Positions 18,567-29,501 of a stretch of 64,000 nt of DNA are shown one piece after another; within the stretch, counting starts at the first letter, position 1; every line of letters begins with the position of its first letter. This stretch comes from Thalassotalea piscium (GTDB taxonomy: Bacteria > Pseudomonadota > Gammaproteobacteria > Enterobacterales > Alteromonadaceae). A program made the position numbers and the translations under genes. Where the stretch lies: NCBI RefSeq assembly GCF_030295935.1, contig NZ_AP027362.1:3534001-3598000 (forward strand). Direction: 5' to 3'. The notes beneath the pieces are model-generated. The model saw only the letters and a program-made list of their open reading frames with translations. It did not search any database and was not told where the DNA came from.

Positions 18567-21500
18567 TTAGGGCGTATTAAGTGTTTTTTTTATTAACTGC
18601 TCCACCACTTGATATTCTAGCTCAATGGACTTACTTAATTGACGACAAAGGGTTATATCTTCTTGCTTAGCTGCTTTTTCTATTTGATCGGCAAAGCCGC
18701 GCAGTATTAAAGCACTTATATTACCAGTGGTACCTTTTAATGCGTGGCCAATTTGCCATATTCCATCGAAATCGTTTGTTTGAATAAAATTATTTAGCGC
18801 AACAATTTTCTCTGGTGTTTCTTCAATAAACATCGCGAGCAATTTTTTATATATCTCATTATTGCCCATTAAACGATCTAACGCTTTAGCTTGATCTAAA
18901 GTCTGGTCAGCCTCTTGCACAACCTCTTTTTCAACTGTGTTAGGCAAAATGTCAGATATTGAAAACCTCTGCAAAGTATTAAATAATTTTTTGTTATCAA
19001 TTGGTTTTGTTAAGTAATCATTCATGCCTAATGCGAGGCATTTATCACGCTCGTCCGACATGGCATTAGCAGTAAGCGCAATAATTGGAGTTACTTTAAA
19101 TTCTTCACCTGCTTCACCACTTCTAATGCTTTTAGTTGCTTCATAACCATTCATAATTGGCATTTGGCAATCCATTAATATGGCATCAATATATATATTG
19201 TTTTTCTTCGCTTCTACCAGCTTTTCAATTGCTTGTACGCCAGAGCTAGCAGTTATAGTAGCTGCATGTACTGAGTGGAGTAAATGGCAAGCAATCGTAA
19301 TATTAATGTCATTATCATCAACCACTAAGTACGTTTTATTAGCAAGAATGGGAAAATCTATTTCATTAGTATTATCGTCATTAACCGCTGCAGTAAAGTA
19401 CTGTAAGAGCTCTGTTTTGGTTGAGAACAACCTAAAAAATGAGGCTAATTTAGTCGGTCTATTTAAAAATGAAAATAAATCATGAATCTCGTTATACGTT
19501 TCTGAATGGCGGGAAAGAAAAATACTACGAGCTAAGATAGTAGGATTATCTTTTATTTTTTGATATTCAGAGTGATGGCAATCAACAATAAAATAATCGG
19601 GTTGTTCATTAACAATTTCACCGCCAAAAAAGCGAATGCTGTTTTCCCACTTTTTATGAATAAACTCGCTACACAATAGTAACTTAAAGGTCGCATTATT
19701 GAGTATATTGGTATCAGGTAGCTCCTTCGCTTTATTAGCAGGAGTATCGATATAAAAGCTAAATGTGCTTCCTTGCCCTTTATCAGATTCTACTGATATT
19801 TCTCCTCCCATTAACTCGCAAAGTTGTTTACTAATGGATAGTCCTAACCCTGTACCACCAAATTCAGACGCAATAGTGCTGTCTGCTTGGCTAAATGACT
19901 TAAATAATTTTGACTGTAGGTCTTTAGCAATACCAATACCAGTATCTATAATTTTAACTTCTAGCCTAACGTTATCATCTATTGTGTATGTATGTGCAAG
20001 TACATAAACGCCACCGTGCGGCGTAAATTTCAAGCCATTACCTACTAGATTATTCAATATTTGAATTAAGCGTCCCACATCAAGTACTAAAGAAAAATGT
20101 TTGATACCTGTCACATCAAACTCGAGATCGATATTTTTATTAAATGCTTGTGATGACAGTGATAAAACTGTGTCTTCAATGGCCGTGATCACATTGCATT
20201 CGTCGACGACTATTTCCAGTTTTCCAGCTTCAATTTTTGATAAGTCTAAAACATCATTAATTAAGGTACTAAGGGCTGAAGCGCTTAAGTTCATCATATC
20301 GAGTAATGAGTTGATATGTTCGTCGTGACGTTCTTTAGCCATTAAGCTTAATGAGCCCAGTATACCATTTAGCGGAGTACGCATTTCATGACTAATGGTT
20401 GAAACAAATTGGCTTTTAATGTTTGATGCATTAACTGCTTTCTCGCGTGCTAGCTCTAATTCGGCAGTTCTCGCTAAAATTTGCTGCTCTAGCGATGAAT
20501 TTATTTCCTGTATTTCATGTTCATATTTTATTTGTTCTGAGATATCTTGAATAAATAATGCGTTACCTATTTTTATATTATTATTATTTACAATGGGCGA
20601 CATTTTTACCTGTAAATCAGCAGCATTATCAGTTGATTTGATTTGCAGATTGTTATTACTGCTAGGTTGAATCAATTTGTCTACAAAGTCTGCTGTAAAA
20701 CTAGAGAGATCTAGTAATTCTTTACTCGGTTTATCCCCACCGAGTTCTGGAAAATACTTTAAGGCTGCCGCATTATAACTTTCAATTATAAATTCATCGT
20801 TAATCGCAATAATACCATCGGAAGCCCCTTCTATAATTGCTGCAAATTCTGTTCGTGTTTTACGTAGTTCAGCAGCACTTCGAATATAAAAGAGTAAAAT
20901 AGTTAAAATTATAATAAAAACAACAAGGATAATGACAAGGTACCCTAAGCTAGAAAGCCTTCTTTCTAAGAGCATTTCGTCAAATTGATTTTCTGTAATC
21001 GAGTTTACAAAAGTAAATTGGAAAGCACCGCCCACTTCAGCTTTAGCAAAGGTTAGTTCATTAAATTGTGTAATGTAATTATCAGTATTGTTACGTTCCT
21101 TAGTTATTTTAAGCGTATTAGCAAACCAAGGCTGAGCGCTATAAAGTTTATCCCAGGTTAATTCCGGAGATAAATCTTTAGTAAATCGATAGTTTTTATT
21201 AGGGTGAGCTATTATATTTCTGTATTGATCTAGTAGTGAAAATTGTGCGTCGCGCTTATTACTCGCAGCTTGTAATTGTACAAGTAATTTTTGAGCGGAT
21301 GTATTAATAATCAACAACGCATGCAGCTGGTTCGATTCATCAAACACAGGTAAAGCAAACCTAATTGTTGGCTTTATCGGGTATTCTATTTTGCCATTCT
21401 CTCTGTTTAAATCTAGCTCTGAAACATATGCCGTATCTTTTGCTAACCTAATAGTGTGCTGATAATAGTCGGTATCGCTTTTATCTTGCAATTTTGTTGA

Positions 21501-21944
21501 CATAATACGCTTAATATCTTGTCCTACTTTATCAACTCTCACTAATTCATAACCTGTAGTAGCATCAATTAACCTTACTTGAAGAACATCAGAATAATTG
21601 TGTACTAAAGATGAAAAGATAGAAGCTAACCGACTTTTCCACAAATCATTATCCTCAGTATCTAGACCAATAGTATTACTAATATTAGCTTGGTTAATTT
21701 CATGAATTGGTGGAGTTTCTGACAAAAAATTTAAATGCCGGTGTTGTCGGTCGAGGAAAGCATTCAAGATATCTTCTTGCTCAGAATATACACTCGATAA
21801 TATTTGAGTAATGTTTAATTGGGTGGCTTCAATTTGGCGTTGATCTTGTAGTTTAATGATAATGGCAACAAACAATATAAAAGTAATCGCGAGCAAAGGA
21901 ATAAAAGCGTTAGATCGCTCACTTACTGTTTTTTTAAAACCCAT
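18567..21944 (-). CDS. Hybrid sensor histidine kinase (Cache-PAS-HK-REC-Hpt)
   Basis: The 1125-residue membrane kinase has TM helices at about 12-31 and 333-354 around a Cache-like periplasmic sensor. A PAS domain (about 362-475), a DHp domain with the phospho-His in ISHEMRTPLNG (His519) and an ATPase domain with NLVGNGLKFTP, DTGIGI and GGTGLGLSIS follow. A degenerate receiver (about 750-845) comes next, then an intact receiver with Asp925 (ILMDCQMP) and an Hpt domain with His1067 (GHALKGTTGN). It should autophosphorylate and pass phosphate through a full relay, as BarA and similar kinases do. Its start overlaps the end of the c-di-GMP gene upstream by 11 bases, so the two are coupled. Confidence 0.93.
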   Translation of the reverse strand: MGFKKTVSERSNAFIPLLAITFILFVAIIIKLQDQRQIEATQLNITQILSSVYSEQEDILNAFLDRQHRHLNFLSETPPIHEINQANISNTIGLDTEDNDLWKSRLASIFSSLVHNYSDVLQVRLIDATTGYELVRVDKVGQDIKRIMSTKLQDKSDTDYYQHTIRLAKDTAYVSELDLNRENGKIEYPIKPTIRFALPVFDESNQLHALLIINTSAQKLLVQLQAASNKRDAQFSLLDQYRNIIAHPNKNYRFTKDLSPELTWDKLYSAQPWFANTLKITKERNNTDNYITQFNELTFAKAEVGGAFQFTFVNSITENQFDEMLLERRLSSLGYLVIILVVFIIILTILLFYIRSAAELRKTRTEFAAIIEGASDGIIAINDEFIIESYNAAALKYFPELGGDKPSKELLDLSSFTADFVDKLIQPSSNNNLQIKSTDNAADLQVKMSPIVNNNNIKIGNALFIQDISEQIKYEHEIQEINSSLEQQILARTAELELAREKAVNASNIKSQFVSTISHEMRTPLNGILGSLSLMAKERHDEHINSLLDMMNLSASALSTLINDVLDLSKIEAGKLEIVVDECNVITAIEDTVLSLSSQAFNKNIDLEFDVTGIKHFSLVLDVGRLIQILNNLVGNGLKFTPHGGVYVLAHTYTIDDNVRLEVKIIDTGIGIAKDLQSKLFKSFSQADSTIASEFGGTGLGLSISKQLCELMGGEISVESDKGQGSTFSFYIDTPANKAKELPDTNILNNATFKLLLCSEFIHKKWENSIRFFGGEIVNEQPDYFIVDCHHSEYQKIKDNPTILARSIFLSRHSETYNEIHDLFSFLNRPTKLASFFRLFSTKTELLQYFTAAVNDDNTNEIDFPILANKTYLVVDDNDINITIACHLLHSVHAATITASSGVQAIEKLVEAKKNNIYIDAILMDCQMPIMNGYEATKSIRSGEAGEEFKVTPIIALTANAMSDERDKCLALGMNDYLTKPIDNKKLFNTLQRFSISDILPNTVEKEVVQEADQTLDQAKALDRLMGNNEIYKKLLAMFIEETPEKIVALNNFIQTNDFDGIWQIGHALKGTTGNISALILRGFADQIEKAAKQEDITLCRQLSKSIELEYQVVEQLIKKTLNTP

Positions 21945-24060
21945 TATTACTCTCTATGTTGTTAAGTAGTAGTTGCTCAAAATTACTGGCGATAAGTGGC
22001 TTACTGTAAAAATATCCCTGACCTATATCACAACCTAGCTCTGTTAGCGATAGGCTATGCTTTTCTGTTTCAATACCTTCGGCGATTATTGTTAGACTAA
22101 GCGCGTTTGCTAACCCTATAATTGCTTTAACAATACTCAGGCTTTGCTCATCCTTTAACATATCAAACACAAATGACTGATCTATTTTTAATGTATGAAC
22201 GTTAAAAAGCCTTAAATAAGAAAGACTGGAATAGCCCGTGCCAAAGTCATCAATTGCGATAGAAATTCCTGCTTGCCTAAATCGCTGAAGTAATAACTTA
22301 GTTGCTTCAAGATCGTGCATTAACGCACTTTCGGTTACTTCTAATTCCAAATACTTAGCGGGTAGTTTTGTTTTAGATAATATATCAATAACTTGATCGT
22401 AAAACTCAGGGCTAGACAATTGCTTTGGTGCTATATTAACAGCAACTTTAATTCGATGACCAGCAGCTTGCCAACGGTATGCCGTTTGGCAGCTTTTTAG
22501 TAGAACTTGCTCACCCAGCCTATTTATTAAACCAACTTCTTCTGCAACTGGAATAAAGTCTAACGGAGGAATGTATGAACCCTGATGCTTTAAACGTGCC
22601 AGCGCTTCTGCCGCTACTATCTTTCCATTAGACAAGTCTATCTGAGGCTGAAAGTGCACCTCTAAAGCATCTGTTTTAATTGCTTCTCTTAGTACGGTTT
22701 CAATATTATGCCGTTGAAGTAATGTGGTTTCTAATTCATTAGAAAAAAAACAATGCTGATCACGCCCTTGTTCTTTCGCTCGATACATTGCAACATCAGC
22801 GTGGCGCATCATTCTTTCTTCAGAATTAGCATCAAACGGATATAAGCTTATACCAATACTAACCGTTAACTTATATTCTTGATCATTAATAACAAAGGGA
22901 GCTCTGAACGCTTCAACAATATTTTCAGCAATATTATCCACGTCGGTGTATTTGTTAATATTAGGGACTAAAAGTACAAACTCATCACCCCCTATTCGTG
23001 CTAATGTGCTCGCTGCTGCTTTAAACTTTACTAGCCGTTTAGCCATCATTTGAATGATTCTATCACCTTCATAATGACCAACAGAGTCGTTAATTAACAT
23101 AAAGCGATCTATATCGATTAACAATAATGCTATTGCTGATTGATTCGTTTGGGCTATATTTATGCTTGTTGTGATTCTGTCATGCAGGAGCACACGATTA
23201 GGTAGGTCTGTTAGCTGATCGTGGTTAGCGATATGGTTCATTTTTACTGCCATGGCAACTGCTTCACTCACATCATGAAAAACGATTACAGCACCTATGA
23301 TTCGATTTTTATGTTTAATGGGTGATGCCGAATCTTCCACGCGATAAACAACATTATCTCGGCTCACTAATTGACAATTTAGCGCTAAACCAACAATACG
23401 GTTTTGTTCTAACGCTAATCTTATAGGGTTAATAACGGTTGCTTTAGTTTCTGCATCGCGTAGCGTCATTACATCTTCTATTTTTCTAGATAGTGCAGAC
23501 TTCATTAACCAACCAGTCATGTGTTCAGCAATAGGGTTCATGTAAGTTATTAAACCTTGGGCATCTGTAGCAATTACAGCATCTCCTATTGAGTTTAAAG
23601 TAACTCTAAATCTCTCTTTTTCTTTAAATGACACATTTTCAGCATGTTGAAGCGCTTCGCTCGCCTTTTTAAGTTCGATATGATTTTTAATGCGTTGACG
23701 GCAAATCTTTCCATCTAAAGGCTTAGAAATGAAATCGACGCCACCGATTTCTAATGCTTTATACTCAATATTAGCCTCAGTATGACTAGTAATAAAAATC
23801 ACAGATACATCAGCAGTGTTTGGATCAGCTTTTAGCATTTCACATAATTCAATGCCATTTATACCACTCATTTCAATATCTAGTATTGCAATACTTGGCT
23901 GATGTTTTTTTGCTAACACTAAAGCCTCTTCTCCAGAAGAAGCTGAAATTACCACGCCTAGTCCATCAAGCAAAGACGCCAATATAACCAGGCTATCTGG
24001 CTCATCGTCTACAATTAAAATATTAATCTCTTGGTCTAAAACAACGTTATTACTAGCCAT
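21934..24060 (-). CDS. Response regulator with PAS, GGDEF and EAL domains
   Basis: The 708-residue cytoplasmic protein combines a receiver (about 12-130, phosphoacceptor Asp61 in ILDIEMS), a PAS domain (about 145-265), a GGDEF domain and an EAL domain. The GGDEF motif at 357-361 is intact (RIGGDEF). The EAL domain has EAL at 485-487, DDFGTGYSS and EGIET, so both cyclase and phosphodiesterase activity towards cyclic di-GMP are possible. The gene is first in a two-gene operon with a hybrid kinase that is the obvious candidate to phosphorylate it. The net direction of activity cannot be read from sequence. Confidence 0.94.
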   Translation of the reverse strand: MASNNVVLDQEINILIVDDEPDSLVILASLLDGLGVVISASSGEEALVLAKKHQPSIAILDIEMSGINGIELCEMLKADPNTADVSVIFITSHTEANIEYKALEIGGVDFISKPLDGKICRQRIKNHIELKKASEALQHAENVSFKEKERFRVTLNSIGDAVIATDAQGLITYMNPIAEHMTGWLMKSALSRKIEDVMTLRDAETKATVINPIRLALEQNRIVGLALNCQLVSRDNVVYRVEDSASPIKHKNRIIGAVIVFHDVSEAVAMAVKMNHIANHDQLTDLPNRVLLHDRITTSINIAQTNQSAIALLLIDIDRFMLINDSVGHYEGDRIIQMMAKRLVKFKAAASTLARIGGDEFVLLVPNINKYTDVDNIAENIVEAFRAPFVINDQEYKLTVSIGISLYPFDANSEERMMRHADVAMYRAKEQGRDQHCFFSNELETTLLQRHNIETVLREAIKTDALEVHFQPQIDLSNGKIVAAEALARLKHQGSYIPPLDFIPVAEEVGLINRLGEQVLLKSCQTAYRWQAAGHRIKVAVNIAPKQLSSPEFYDQVIDILSKTKLPAKYLELEVTESALMHDLEATKLLLQRFRQAGISIAIDDFGTGYSSLSYLRLFNVHTLKIDQSFVFDMLKDEQSLSIVKAIIGLANALSLTIIAEGIETEKHSLSLTELGCDIGQGYFYSKPLIASNFEQLLLNNIESNNGF

Positions 24061-24310
24061 TAATTATCATCCATAATATCCACTGATTCGTTTACAATAC
24101 TCACTACTAGATTGATTGTAGGACAAATAGTCTAAAATCGATAGTATATTCTATTAGATACTTATTTGTTCAAACAGAATTAATATGCTGCATTAAGGCA
24201 ACCTCGCTTTAAAGCGTTTAATGAAGCAAAAATTATGCTCCGTTGGATATCCTCTCAAGTTACAATTAATACCATTTAAAAGTATTTAACTAAAAATAAA
24301 TATCACACAC

Positions 24311-24332
24311 AAAAAAGGCCACTTTCGCGACC
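24311..24332 (-). terminator. Terminator behind the fossil tuf tail, copy 1
   Basis: On the minus strand a GGTCGC stem, GAAA tetraloop and GTGGCC arm are followed by TTTTTT. It lies 38 bases beyond the stop codon of the fossil tuf tail, where a real tuf terminator would be. Confidence 0.7.
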
Positions 24333-24369
24333 TGTTCTTCATGCTCGATGAGCCCTAAAACATTATCAA

Positions 24370-24420
24370 TTAAGATATAATTTTAAATACTACACCAGCA
24401 CCAACTGTACGACTTTCAGC
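24370..24420 (-). pseudogene. Fossil 3' end of a tuf gene, copy 1
   Basis: Read on the minus strand, the segment encodes [16 protein letters not shown] followed by a stop, against [17 protein letters not shown] in the intact tuf next door. The similarity continues a few bases past the stop (ATTGATAATG against ATTGATGATT). Nothing tuf-like was found upstream of it, so it is a truncated remnant of an extra tuf copy. Confidence 0.8.
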
Positions 24421-24576
24421 TTCGTCGCATTCATATAGGGATATATGCCATTACAATAACGCAGGAGCAGTTATCGAGAGCCCTCGCCAAAATTTGCTAA
24501 AAATTGTCTATTAAGCTATTTTTCTTAACCCATTTTATCATCACGAATAAATCCCTAGAGATCGCAGTACAAATAC

Positions 24577-24603
24577 AAAAAAAGACGCCGAAGCGTCTTT
24601 TTT
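24577..24603 (-). terminator. tufA intrinsic terminator
   Basis: A stem GACGC, loop TTCG and arm GCGTC are followed by seven T on the minus strand, 28 bases after the tuf stop codon. The other strand also ends in a T-run, so it may act in both directions. Confidence 0.92.
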
Positions 24604-24631
24604 AAGGTTTAGATGGTTATCTAATCATCAA

Positions 24632-25816
24632 TTAAGAGATGATTTTAGATACTACACCAGCACCAACTGTACGACCACCTTCACGGATAGCGAAGCGTAA
24701 ACCTTCGTCCATCGCTACTGGGTTGATTAGCTCTACAACAAACTTTAAGTTGTCGCCTGGCATTACCATTTCAACACCTTCAGGTAATTCTACTGCACCT
24801 GTAATGTCTGTTGTACGGAAGTAAAACTGTGGACGGTAGCCTTTGAAAAATGGTGTATGACGACCACCTTCATCTTTGCTTAACACGTATACTTCTGATT
24901 CAAACTTAGTATGAGGAGAAATTGAACCTGGCTTACATAATACTTGACCACGCTCTACGTCTTCACGCTTAGTACCACGTAATAAAATACCACAGTTCTC
25001 ACCTGCACGACCTTCGTCAAGCAATTTACGGAACATTTCTACACCAGTACAAGTCGTTTTAGTTGTATCGCGAATACCTACGATTTCAACTTCTTCACCT
25101 ACTTTGATGATACCACGCTCTACACGACCTGTTACTACTGTACCACGACCTGAAATTGAGAATACATCTTCAATCGGCATGATGAATGCACCATCAATTG
25201 CACGCTCTGGATCTGGAATGTAAGTATCTAAGTGGTTAGCAAGCTCAATTACTTTCTCTTCCCATTTAGCTTCACCGTTTAGTGCGCCTAATGCTGAACC
25301 TTGAACTACTGGTAAGTCATCACCCGGGAATTCATATTCTGAAAGAAGTTCACGAACTTCCATTTCTACTAATTCTAATAATTCTTCGTCATCAACCATG
25401 TCACACTTGTTCATGAATACGATGATGTATGGAACACCAACTTGACGTGATAACAAGATGTGCTCACGTGTTTGTGGCATTGGACCATCGGTAGCAGCAA
25501 CTACTAAGATAGCGCCATCCATTTGTGCAGCACCTGTGATCATGTTTTTGATGTAATCAGCATGTCCTGGACAGTCTACGTGTGCATAGTGACGGATTTC
25601 TGTATCATATTCGATGTGAGAAGTATTGATTGTAATACCACGCTCACGCTCTTCTGGAGCATTATCGATTTGTGCGAAATCTCTTACTTCACCACCGTAA
25701 GTTTTTGTTAATACCGCAGAGATTGCAGCTGTTAACGTCGTTTTACCGTGGTCAACGTGTCCAATTGTACCAACGTTTACATGTGGTTTTGAACGTTCAA
25801 ATTTTGCTTTAGCCAT
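24632..25816 (-). CDS. tufA: Elongation factor Tu, copy 1 (str operon)
   Basis: EF-Tu delivers aminoacyl-tRNA to the ribosome as a GTP complex. The 394-residue protein has GHVDHGKTT (P-loop), [11 protein letters not shown] (G3) and NKCD (G4), followed by the two beta-barrel domains. It is identical to the product of the second copy at 42746-43930. I start at the ATG at 25816, because the TTG two codons upstream is not conserved at the other copy. It follows fusA but has its own strong promoter in the 241-base gap. Confidence 0.98.
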   Translation of the reverse strand: MAKAKFERSKPHVNVGTIGHVDHGKTTLTAAISAVLTKTYGGEVRDFAQIDNAPEERERGITINTSHIEYDTEIRHYAHVDCPGHADYIKNMITGAAQMDGAILVVAATDGPMPQTREHILLSRQVGVPYIIVFMNKCDMVDDEELLELVEMEVRELLSEYEFPGDDLPVVQGSALGALNGEAKWEEKVIELANHLDTYIPDPERAIDGAFIMPIEDVFSISGRGTVVTGRVERGIIKVGEEVEIVGIRDTTKTTCTGVEMFRKLLDEGRAGENCGILLRGTKREDVERGQVLCKPGSISPHTKFESEVYVLSKDEGGRHTPFFKGYRPQFYFRTTDITGAVELPEGVEMVMPGDNLKFVVELINPVAMDEGLRFAIREGGRTVGAGVVSKIIS

Positions 25817-25900
25817 TTTCAATTACCTTAAAAAGATATCAATTAAATTAAATTATTTATCCTCTCAGCGAGAGTTAAAAGATGTCGCATTTAACCGTTT

Positions 25901-25929
25901 ATTCTAGTTAAGGTACAAGCCCTTGTCAA
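25901..25929 (-). promoter_or_regulatory. tufA promoter
   Basis: On the minus strand TTGACA (25924-25929), a 17-base spacer and TAGAAT (25901-25906) match the sigma-70 consensus at 11 of 12 positions. The start codon follows about 85 bases downstream, after a leader that contains the small hairpin CTCTCGCTGAGAG. Confidence 0.75.
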
Positions 25930-25982
25930 AATAATGGTAAATGTTTAACCTTAGAACAAACTCACTGGGAGCTTGTTTTACA

Positions 25983-26048
25983 TTGAGTTATAAAAATCAT
26001 TTTTCATAACTCAAAATTTTGTACCAAAGTTTAAACCTCAACTTTGGT
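25983..26048 (-). other. Two hairpins in the fusA-tufA spacer
   Basis: Two perfect 9-bp stems lie just after the fusA stop: ACCAAAGTT/AACTTTGGT (26023-26048) and TTGAGTTAT/ATAACTCAA (25983-26014). Neither has a clear T-run. They may protect the fusA mRNA end or attenuate read-through into tufA. Confidence 0.5.
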
Positions 26049-26057
26049 TAAAGCGTG

Positions 26058-28169
26058 CTAGATAACACCACCACGCCCTTCAATTATTGATTGTGCTACT
26101 GCTTTTGGTGCTTCGTTATACTGCTTAAACTCCATTGAGTATGAAGCGCGCCCCTGGGTTGCACTTCTTAAGTCTGTTGCATAACCAAACATTTCAGCTA
26201 AAGGTACTAAGGCATTTACAATTCTAAGCCCGCCAAAGCCTTCATCCATACCATCGATAATACCTCTACGACGATTTAAGTCTCCAACCACATCCCCCAT
26301 GTTTTCTTCAGGAGTGGTTACTTCAACTTTCATCATAGGTTCAAGCATAACTGGGTTGGCTTCTAGCGCACCATTTCTAAAACCGATAGATGCAGCAACC
26401 TTAAATGCCATTTCATTAGAGTCAACCTCATGGAATGAACCATCATAAAGTGTCACTTTCACGTCTAGCATTGGGAACCCAGCTAATACACCGGAGTCCA
26501 TTTGTTCTCTACAGCCTTTCTCAATTGCTGGTATGTATTCTTTAGGTACACTGCCACCAACAATTTCATTCACAAATTCGAAGCCTTGACCTTCTGGTAG
26601 CGGCTCCATTTTCAGCCATACATGACCAAATTGCCCTTTACCACCAGATTGACGTACAAACTTACCTTCAACTTCTACCGCTTTACGAATGGTTTCACGG
26701 TAAGAAACCTGCGGTTTACCCACATTACAGTCAACACTAAATTCACGCTTCATTCTTTCAACTAGAATGTCTAGGTGTAATTCACCCATACCTGAAATAA
26801 TGGTTTGACCTGTTTCTTCATCAGTCTCAACATGGAATGATGGGTCTTCGGCTGCGAGTTTACCTAGTGCAACACCCATTTTCTCTTGGTCAGCAACCGT
26901 TCTAGGCTCTACCGCTATTGAGATCACTGGTTCTGGGAAAATCATACGCTCAAGCGTAATTACATGGTTAGGATCACACAAAGTGTCACCTGTAGTTACG
27001 TCTTTCAGACCAATTGCGGCAGCAATATCACCCGCATGTACTTCTTTTATTTCCTGACGGTCGTTAGAGTGCATTTGTACAATCCGCCCAAATCGCTCTT
27101 TTTTTCCTTTGATCGGGTTGAAAACGCTGTCGCCAGTTTTCACTACACCTGAATACACCCTAAAAAAGGTTAACGTTCCTACAAAAGGGTCTGTCGCAAT
27201 CTTAAATGCTAGTGCTGAAAATGGTGCTTTATCATCAGCCTCGCGTACCCCTTCTGTTTCATTTTTGTCGTTATTAATACCAGTAATTGCAGCCACTTCT
27301 GTTGGCGATGGTAAATATTCAACAACACAATCTAAAACAGCTTGTACACCTTTATTTTTAAAGGCGGAACCACACGTACAAAGAATAACTTCGTTATTAA
27401 TAGTACGTTGGCGTAATGCGTTTTTAATTTCTTCTTCGGTTAAATCGCCTTCTTCAAGGTATTTATCCATTAATTCGTCGTTCGCTTCCGCAGCTTCTGA
27501 CACTAGCTTTTCATGCCACTCTTCTGCAAGCGCTTGCATATCTTCTGGAATTGGCTCATAGGTAAATGTCATACCTTGGTCAGACTCATTCCAGTTAATT
27601 GCTTTCATTTTAATTAGGTCAACAACGCCTCTAAATTCTTCTTCAGCACCTATTGGTAACTGAATAGGTACTGCATTAGCACCTAAACGTGTGCCTAGCT
27701 GGTCAACTACATTTAGAAAGTTTGCGCCTGTACGGTCCATTTTGTTCACAAAGACCATACGAGGTACTGCATACTTTTCCATTTGTCGCCAAACGGTTTC
27801 TGTTTGTGGCTGAACGCCTGACGAGCCACATAACACCAGTACAGCACCATCAAGTACACGCAACGAGCGTTCTACTTCTATGGTAAAGTCAACGTGCCCT
27901 GGCGTATCAATAATGTTAACGCGATGGTTTTCAAACTGCCCATCCATACCTTTCCAAAAACAGGTAGTGGCTGCCGAAGTAATTGTGATCCCACGCTCTT
28001 GCTCTTGCTCCATCCAGTCCATTGTTGCCGCGCCATCATGCACTTCACCAAGTTTATGGGATAGACCTGTATAGAACAAAATACGTTCAGTTGTTGTCGT
28101 TTTACCTGCATCTACGTGCGCACAAATACCAATATTTCGGTAACGCTCAATAGGGGTGATACGAGCCAC
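26058..28169 (-). CDS. fusA: Elongation factor G
   Basis: EF-G drives ribosome translocation and, with RRF, recycling. The 703-residue protein has [13 protein letters not shown] (P-loop), DTPGHVDF (G3) and NKMD (G4), followed by domains II to V. The start is GTG at 28169 with a GAGGAA ribosome site upstream. Its place between rpsG and tufA is the normal str-operon order. Length fits canonical FusA. Confidence 0.98.
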   Translation of the reverse strand: MARITPIERYRNIGICAHVDAGKTTTTERILFYTGLSHKLGEVHDGAATMDWMEQEQERGITITSAATTCFWKGMDGQFENHRVNIIDTPGHVDFTIEVERSLRVLDGAVLVLCGSSGVQPQTETVWRQMEKYAVPRMVFVNKMDRTGANFLNVVDQLGTRLGANAVPIQLPIGAEEEFRGVVDLIKMKAINWNESDQGMTFTYEPIPEDMQALAEEWHEKLVSEAAEANDELMDKYLEEGDLTEEEIKNALRQRTINNEVILCTCGSAFKNKGVQAVLDCVVEYLPSPTEVAAITGINNDKNETEGVREADDKAPFSALAFKIATDPFVGTLTFFRVYSGVVKTGDSVFNPIKGKKERFGRIVQMHSNDRQEIKEVHAGDIAAAIGLKDVTTGDTLCDPNHVITLERMIFPEPVISIAVEPRTVADQEKMGVALGKLAAEDPSFHVETDEETGQTIISGMGELHLDILVERMKREFSVDCNVGKPQVSYRETIRKAVEVEGKFVRQSGGKGQFGHVWLKMEPLPEGQGFEFVNEIVGGSVPKEYIPAIEKGCREQMDSGVLAGFPMLDVKVTLYDGSFHEVDSNEMAFKVAASIGFRNGALEANPVMLEPMMKVEVTTPEENMGDVVGDLNRRRGIIDGMDEGFGGLRIVNALVPLAEMFGYATDLRSATQGRASYSMEFKQYNEAPKAVAQSIIEGRGGVI

Positions 28170-28332
28170 TAATTATTCCTCAGTACTAAACTTAAAAGAT
28201 ATATTCAAATAATTTCAGCGTTACTTATTAAAATTATTAGACTATAGCCTGATTAAATATCTCTATAGTAGAAAAGCGTAATTGTAGACGATTAAATCAA
28301 CAACTACGCTATCTGGTTTTATACTATCGTGA

Positions 28333-28824
<492 letters not shown>

Positions 28825-28913
28825 TCAGGATTAATCCAAAATATAAAATTAGTAATTTGGCCTTACTTAACGTTTCTTATCATTTAGCTACTATACGCTA
28901 AAGAAAGGGAAAC

Positions 28914-29288
28914 TTAAGATTTAGGTCGTTTAGCACCGTATTTAGAACGGCCTTGTCTTCTATCGTTTACACCTGAACAATCAAGTGCGCCACGAACAGT
29001 GTGATAACGCACACCTGGTAAATCTTTAACACGACCACCGCGAATCAAAATAACGCTATGCTCTTGTAAGTTGTGACCTTCACCACCAATGTAAGATGCT
29101 ACTTCGAAGCCGTTAGTTAAACGAACACGAGCAACTTTACGTAGTGCTGAGTTTGGTTTCTTTGGTGTAGTTGTATACACACGAGTACATACGCCACGAC
29201 GTTGTGGACAAGCTTGTAACGCTGGAACGTTACTTTTTTGTACCTGTCTGACACGTGGTTTACGTACCAATTGGTTAATAGTTGCCAT
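28914..29288 (-). CDS. rpsL: Ribosomal protein S12
   Basis: S12 lies at the decoding centre. The 124-residue protein has [18 protein letters not shown], containing the streptomycin-site Lys in its wild-type form, and [15 protein letters not shown]. It is the first gene of the str operon (rpsL, rpsG, fusA, tufA), about 210 bases downstream of rpoC. Confidence 0.98.
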   Translation of the reverse strand: MATINQLVRKPRVRQVQKSNVPALQACPQRRGVCTRVYTTTPKKPNSALRKVARVRLTNGFEVASYIGGEGHNLQEHSVILIRGGRVKDLPGVRYHTVRGALDCSGVNDRRQGRSKYGAKRPKS

Positions 29289-29418
29289 TATAGCTCCTGA
29301 TTAATTAAAACAATGGGTAATATTAATTGACTAAGTTTGCCAAATTACCCGCTTATAAACGTGAAAAACCGCAACCTTAATATATAAGTACACGAAGTAC
29401 AGAATATAAGGTCGCGGA

Positions 29419-29447
29419 ATTCTATAGGTCAAGCTTTAACCTGTCAA
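29419..29447 (-). promoter_or_regulatory. str operon promoter
   Basis: On the minus strand TTGACA (29442-29447), a 17-base spacer and TAGAAT (29419-29424) form a near-consensus promoter followed by a GC-rich TCCGCG stretch, a discriminator type linked to stringent control. The -35 box lies inside the distal arm of the rpoC hairpin. A second, poorer alternative is TTGACC with TATATT slightly downstream. Confidence 0.7.
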
Positions 29448-29474
29448 GTCTTAGTACTGTTTTGACAGGTTAAA
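29435..29474 (-). other. Long hairpin downstream of rpoC
   Basis: Perfect 13-bp arms TTTAACCTGTCAA and TTGACAGGTTAAA with a 14-base loop lie 27 bases after the rpoC stop. No T-run follows, so it is not a standard intrinsic terminator. It may stabilise the rpoC mRNA end. Confidence 0.65.
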
Positions 29475-29501
29475 TTTGATACCTTCATACAAATGCCTGA
29501 C

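Larger units (their letters stand above)
24306..25820 (-). repeat. Duplicated tuf block, copy 1
   Basis: This segment aligns without gaps to 42420-43934 (offset 18114). It holds the tuf gene, its terminator, a fossil tuf tail and a second terminator. Only scattered single-base differences were seen by eye. Similarity ends abruptly at CACAC/ATCACAC on the downstream side and at the tuf ribosome site on the upstream side. From 24061 to 24305 I see only AT-rich spacer with the small palindrome CGCTTTAAAGCG. Confidence 0.9.

Noticed and set aside
27109..27561. A 150-codon frame antisense to fusA
   Set aside because: It lies wholly inside the highly conserved fusA gene on the opposite strand, which explains the lack of stops.
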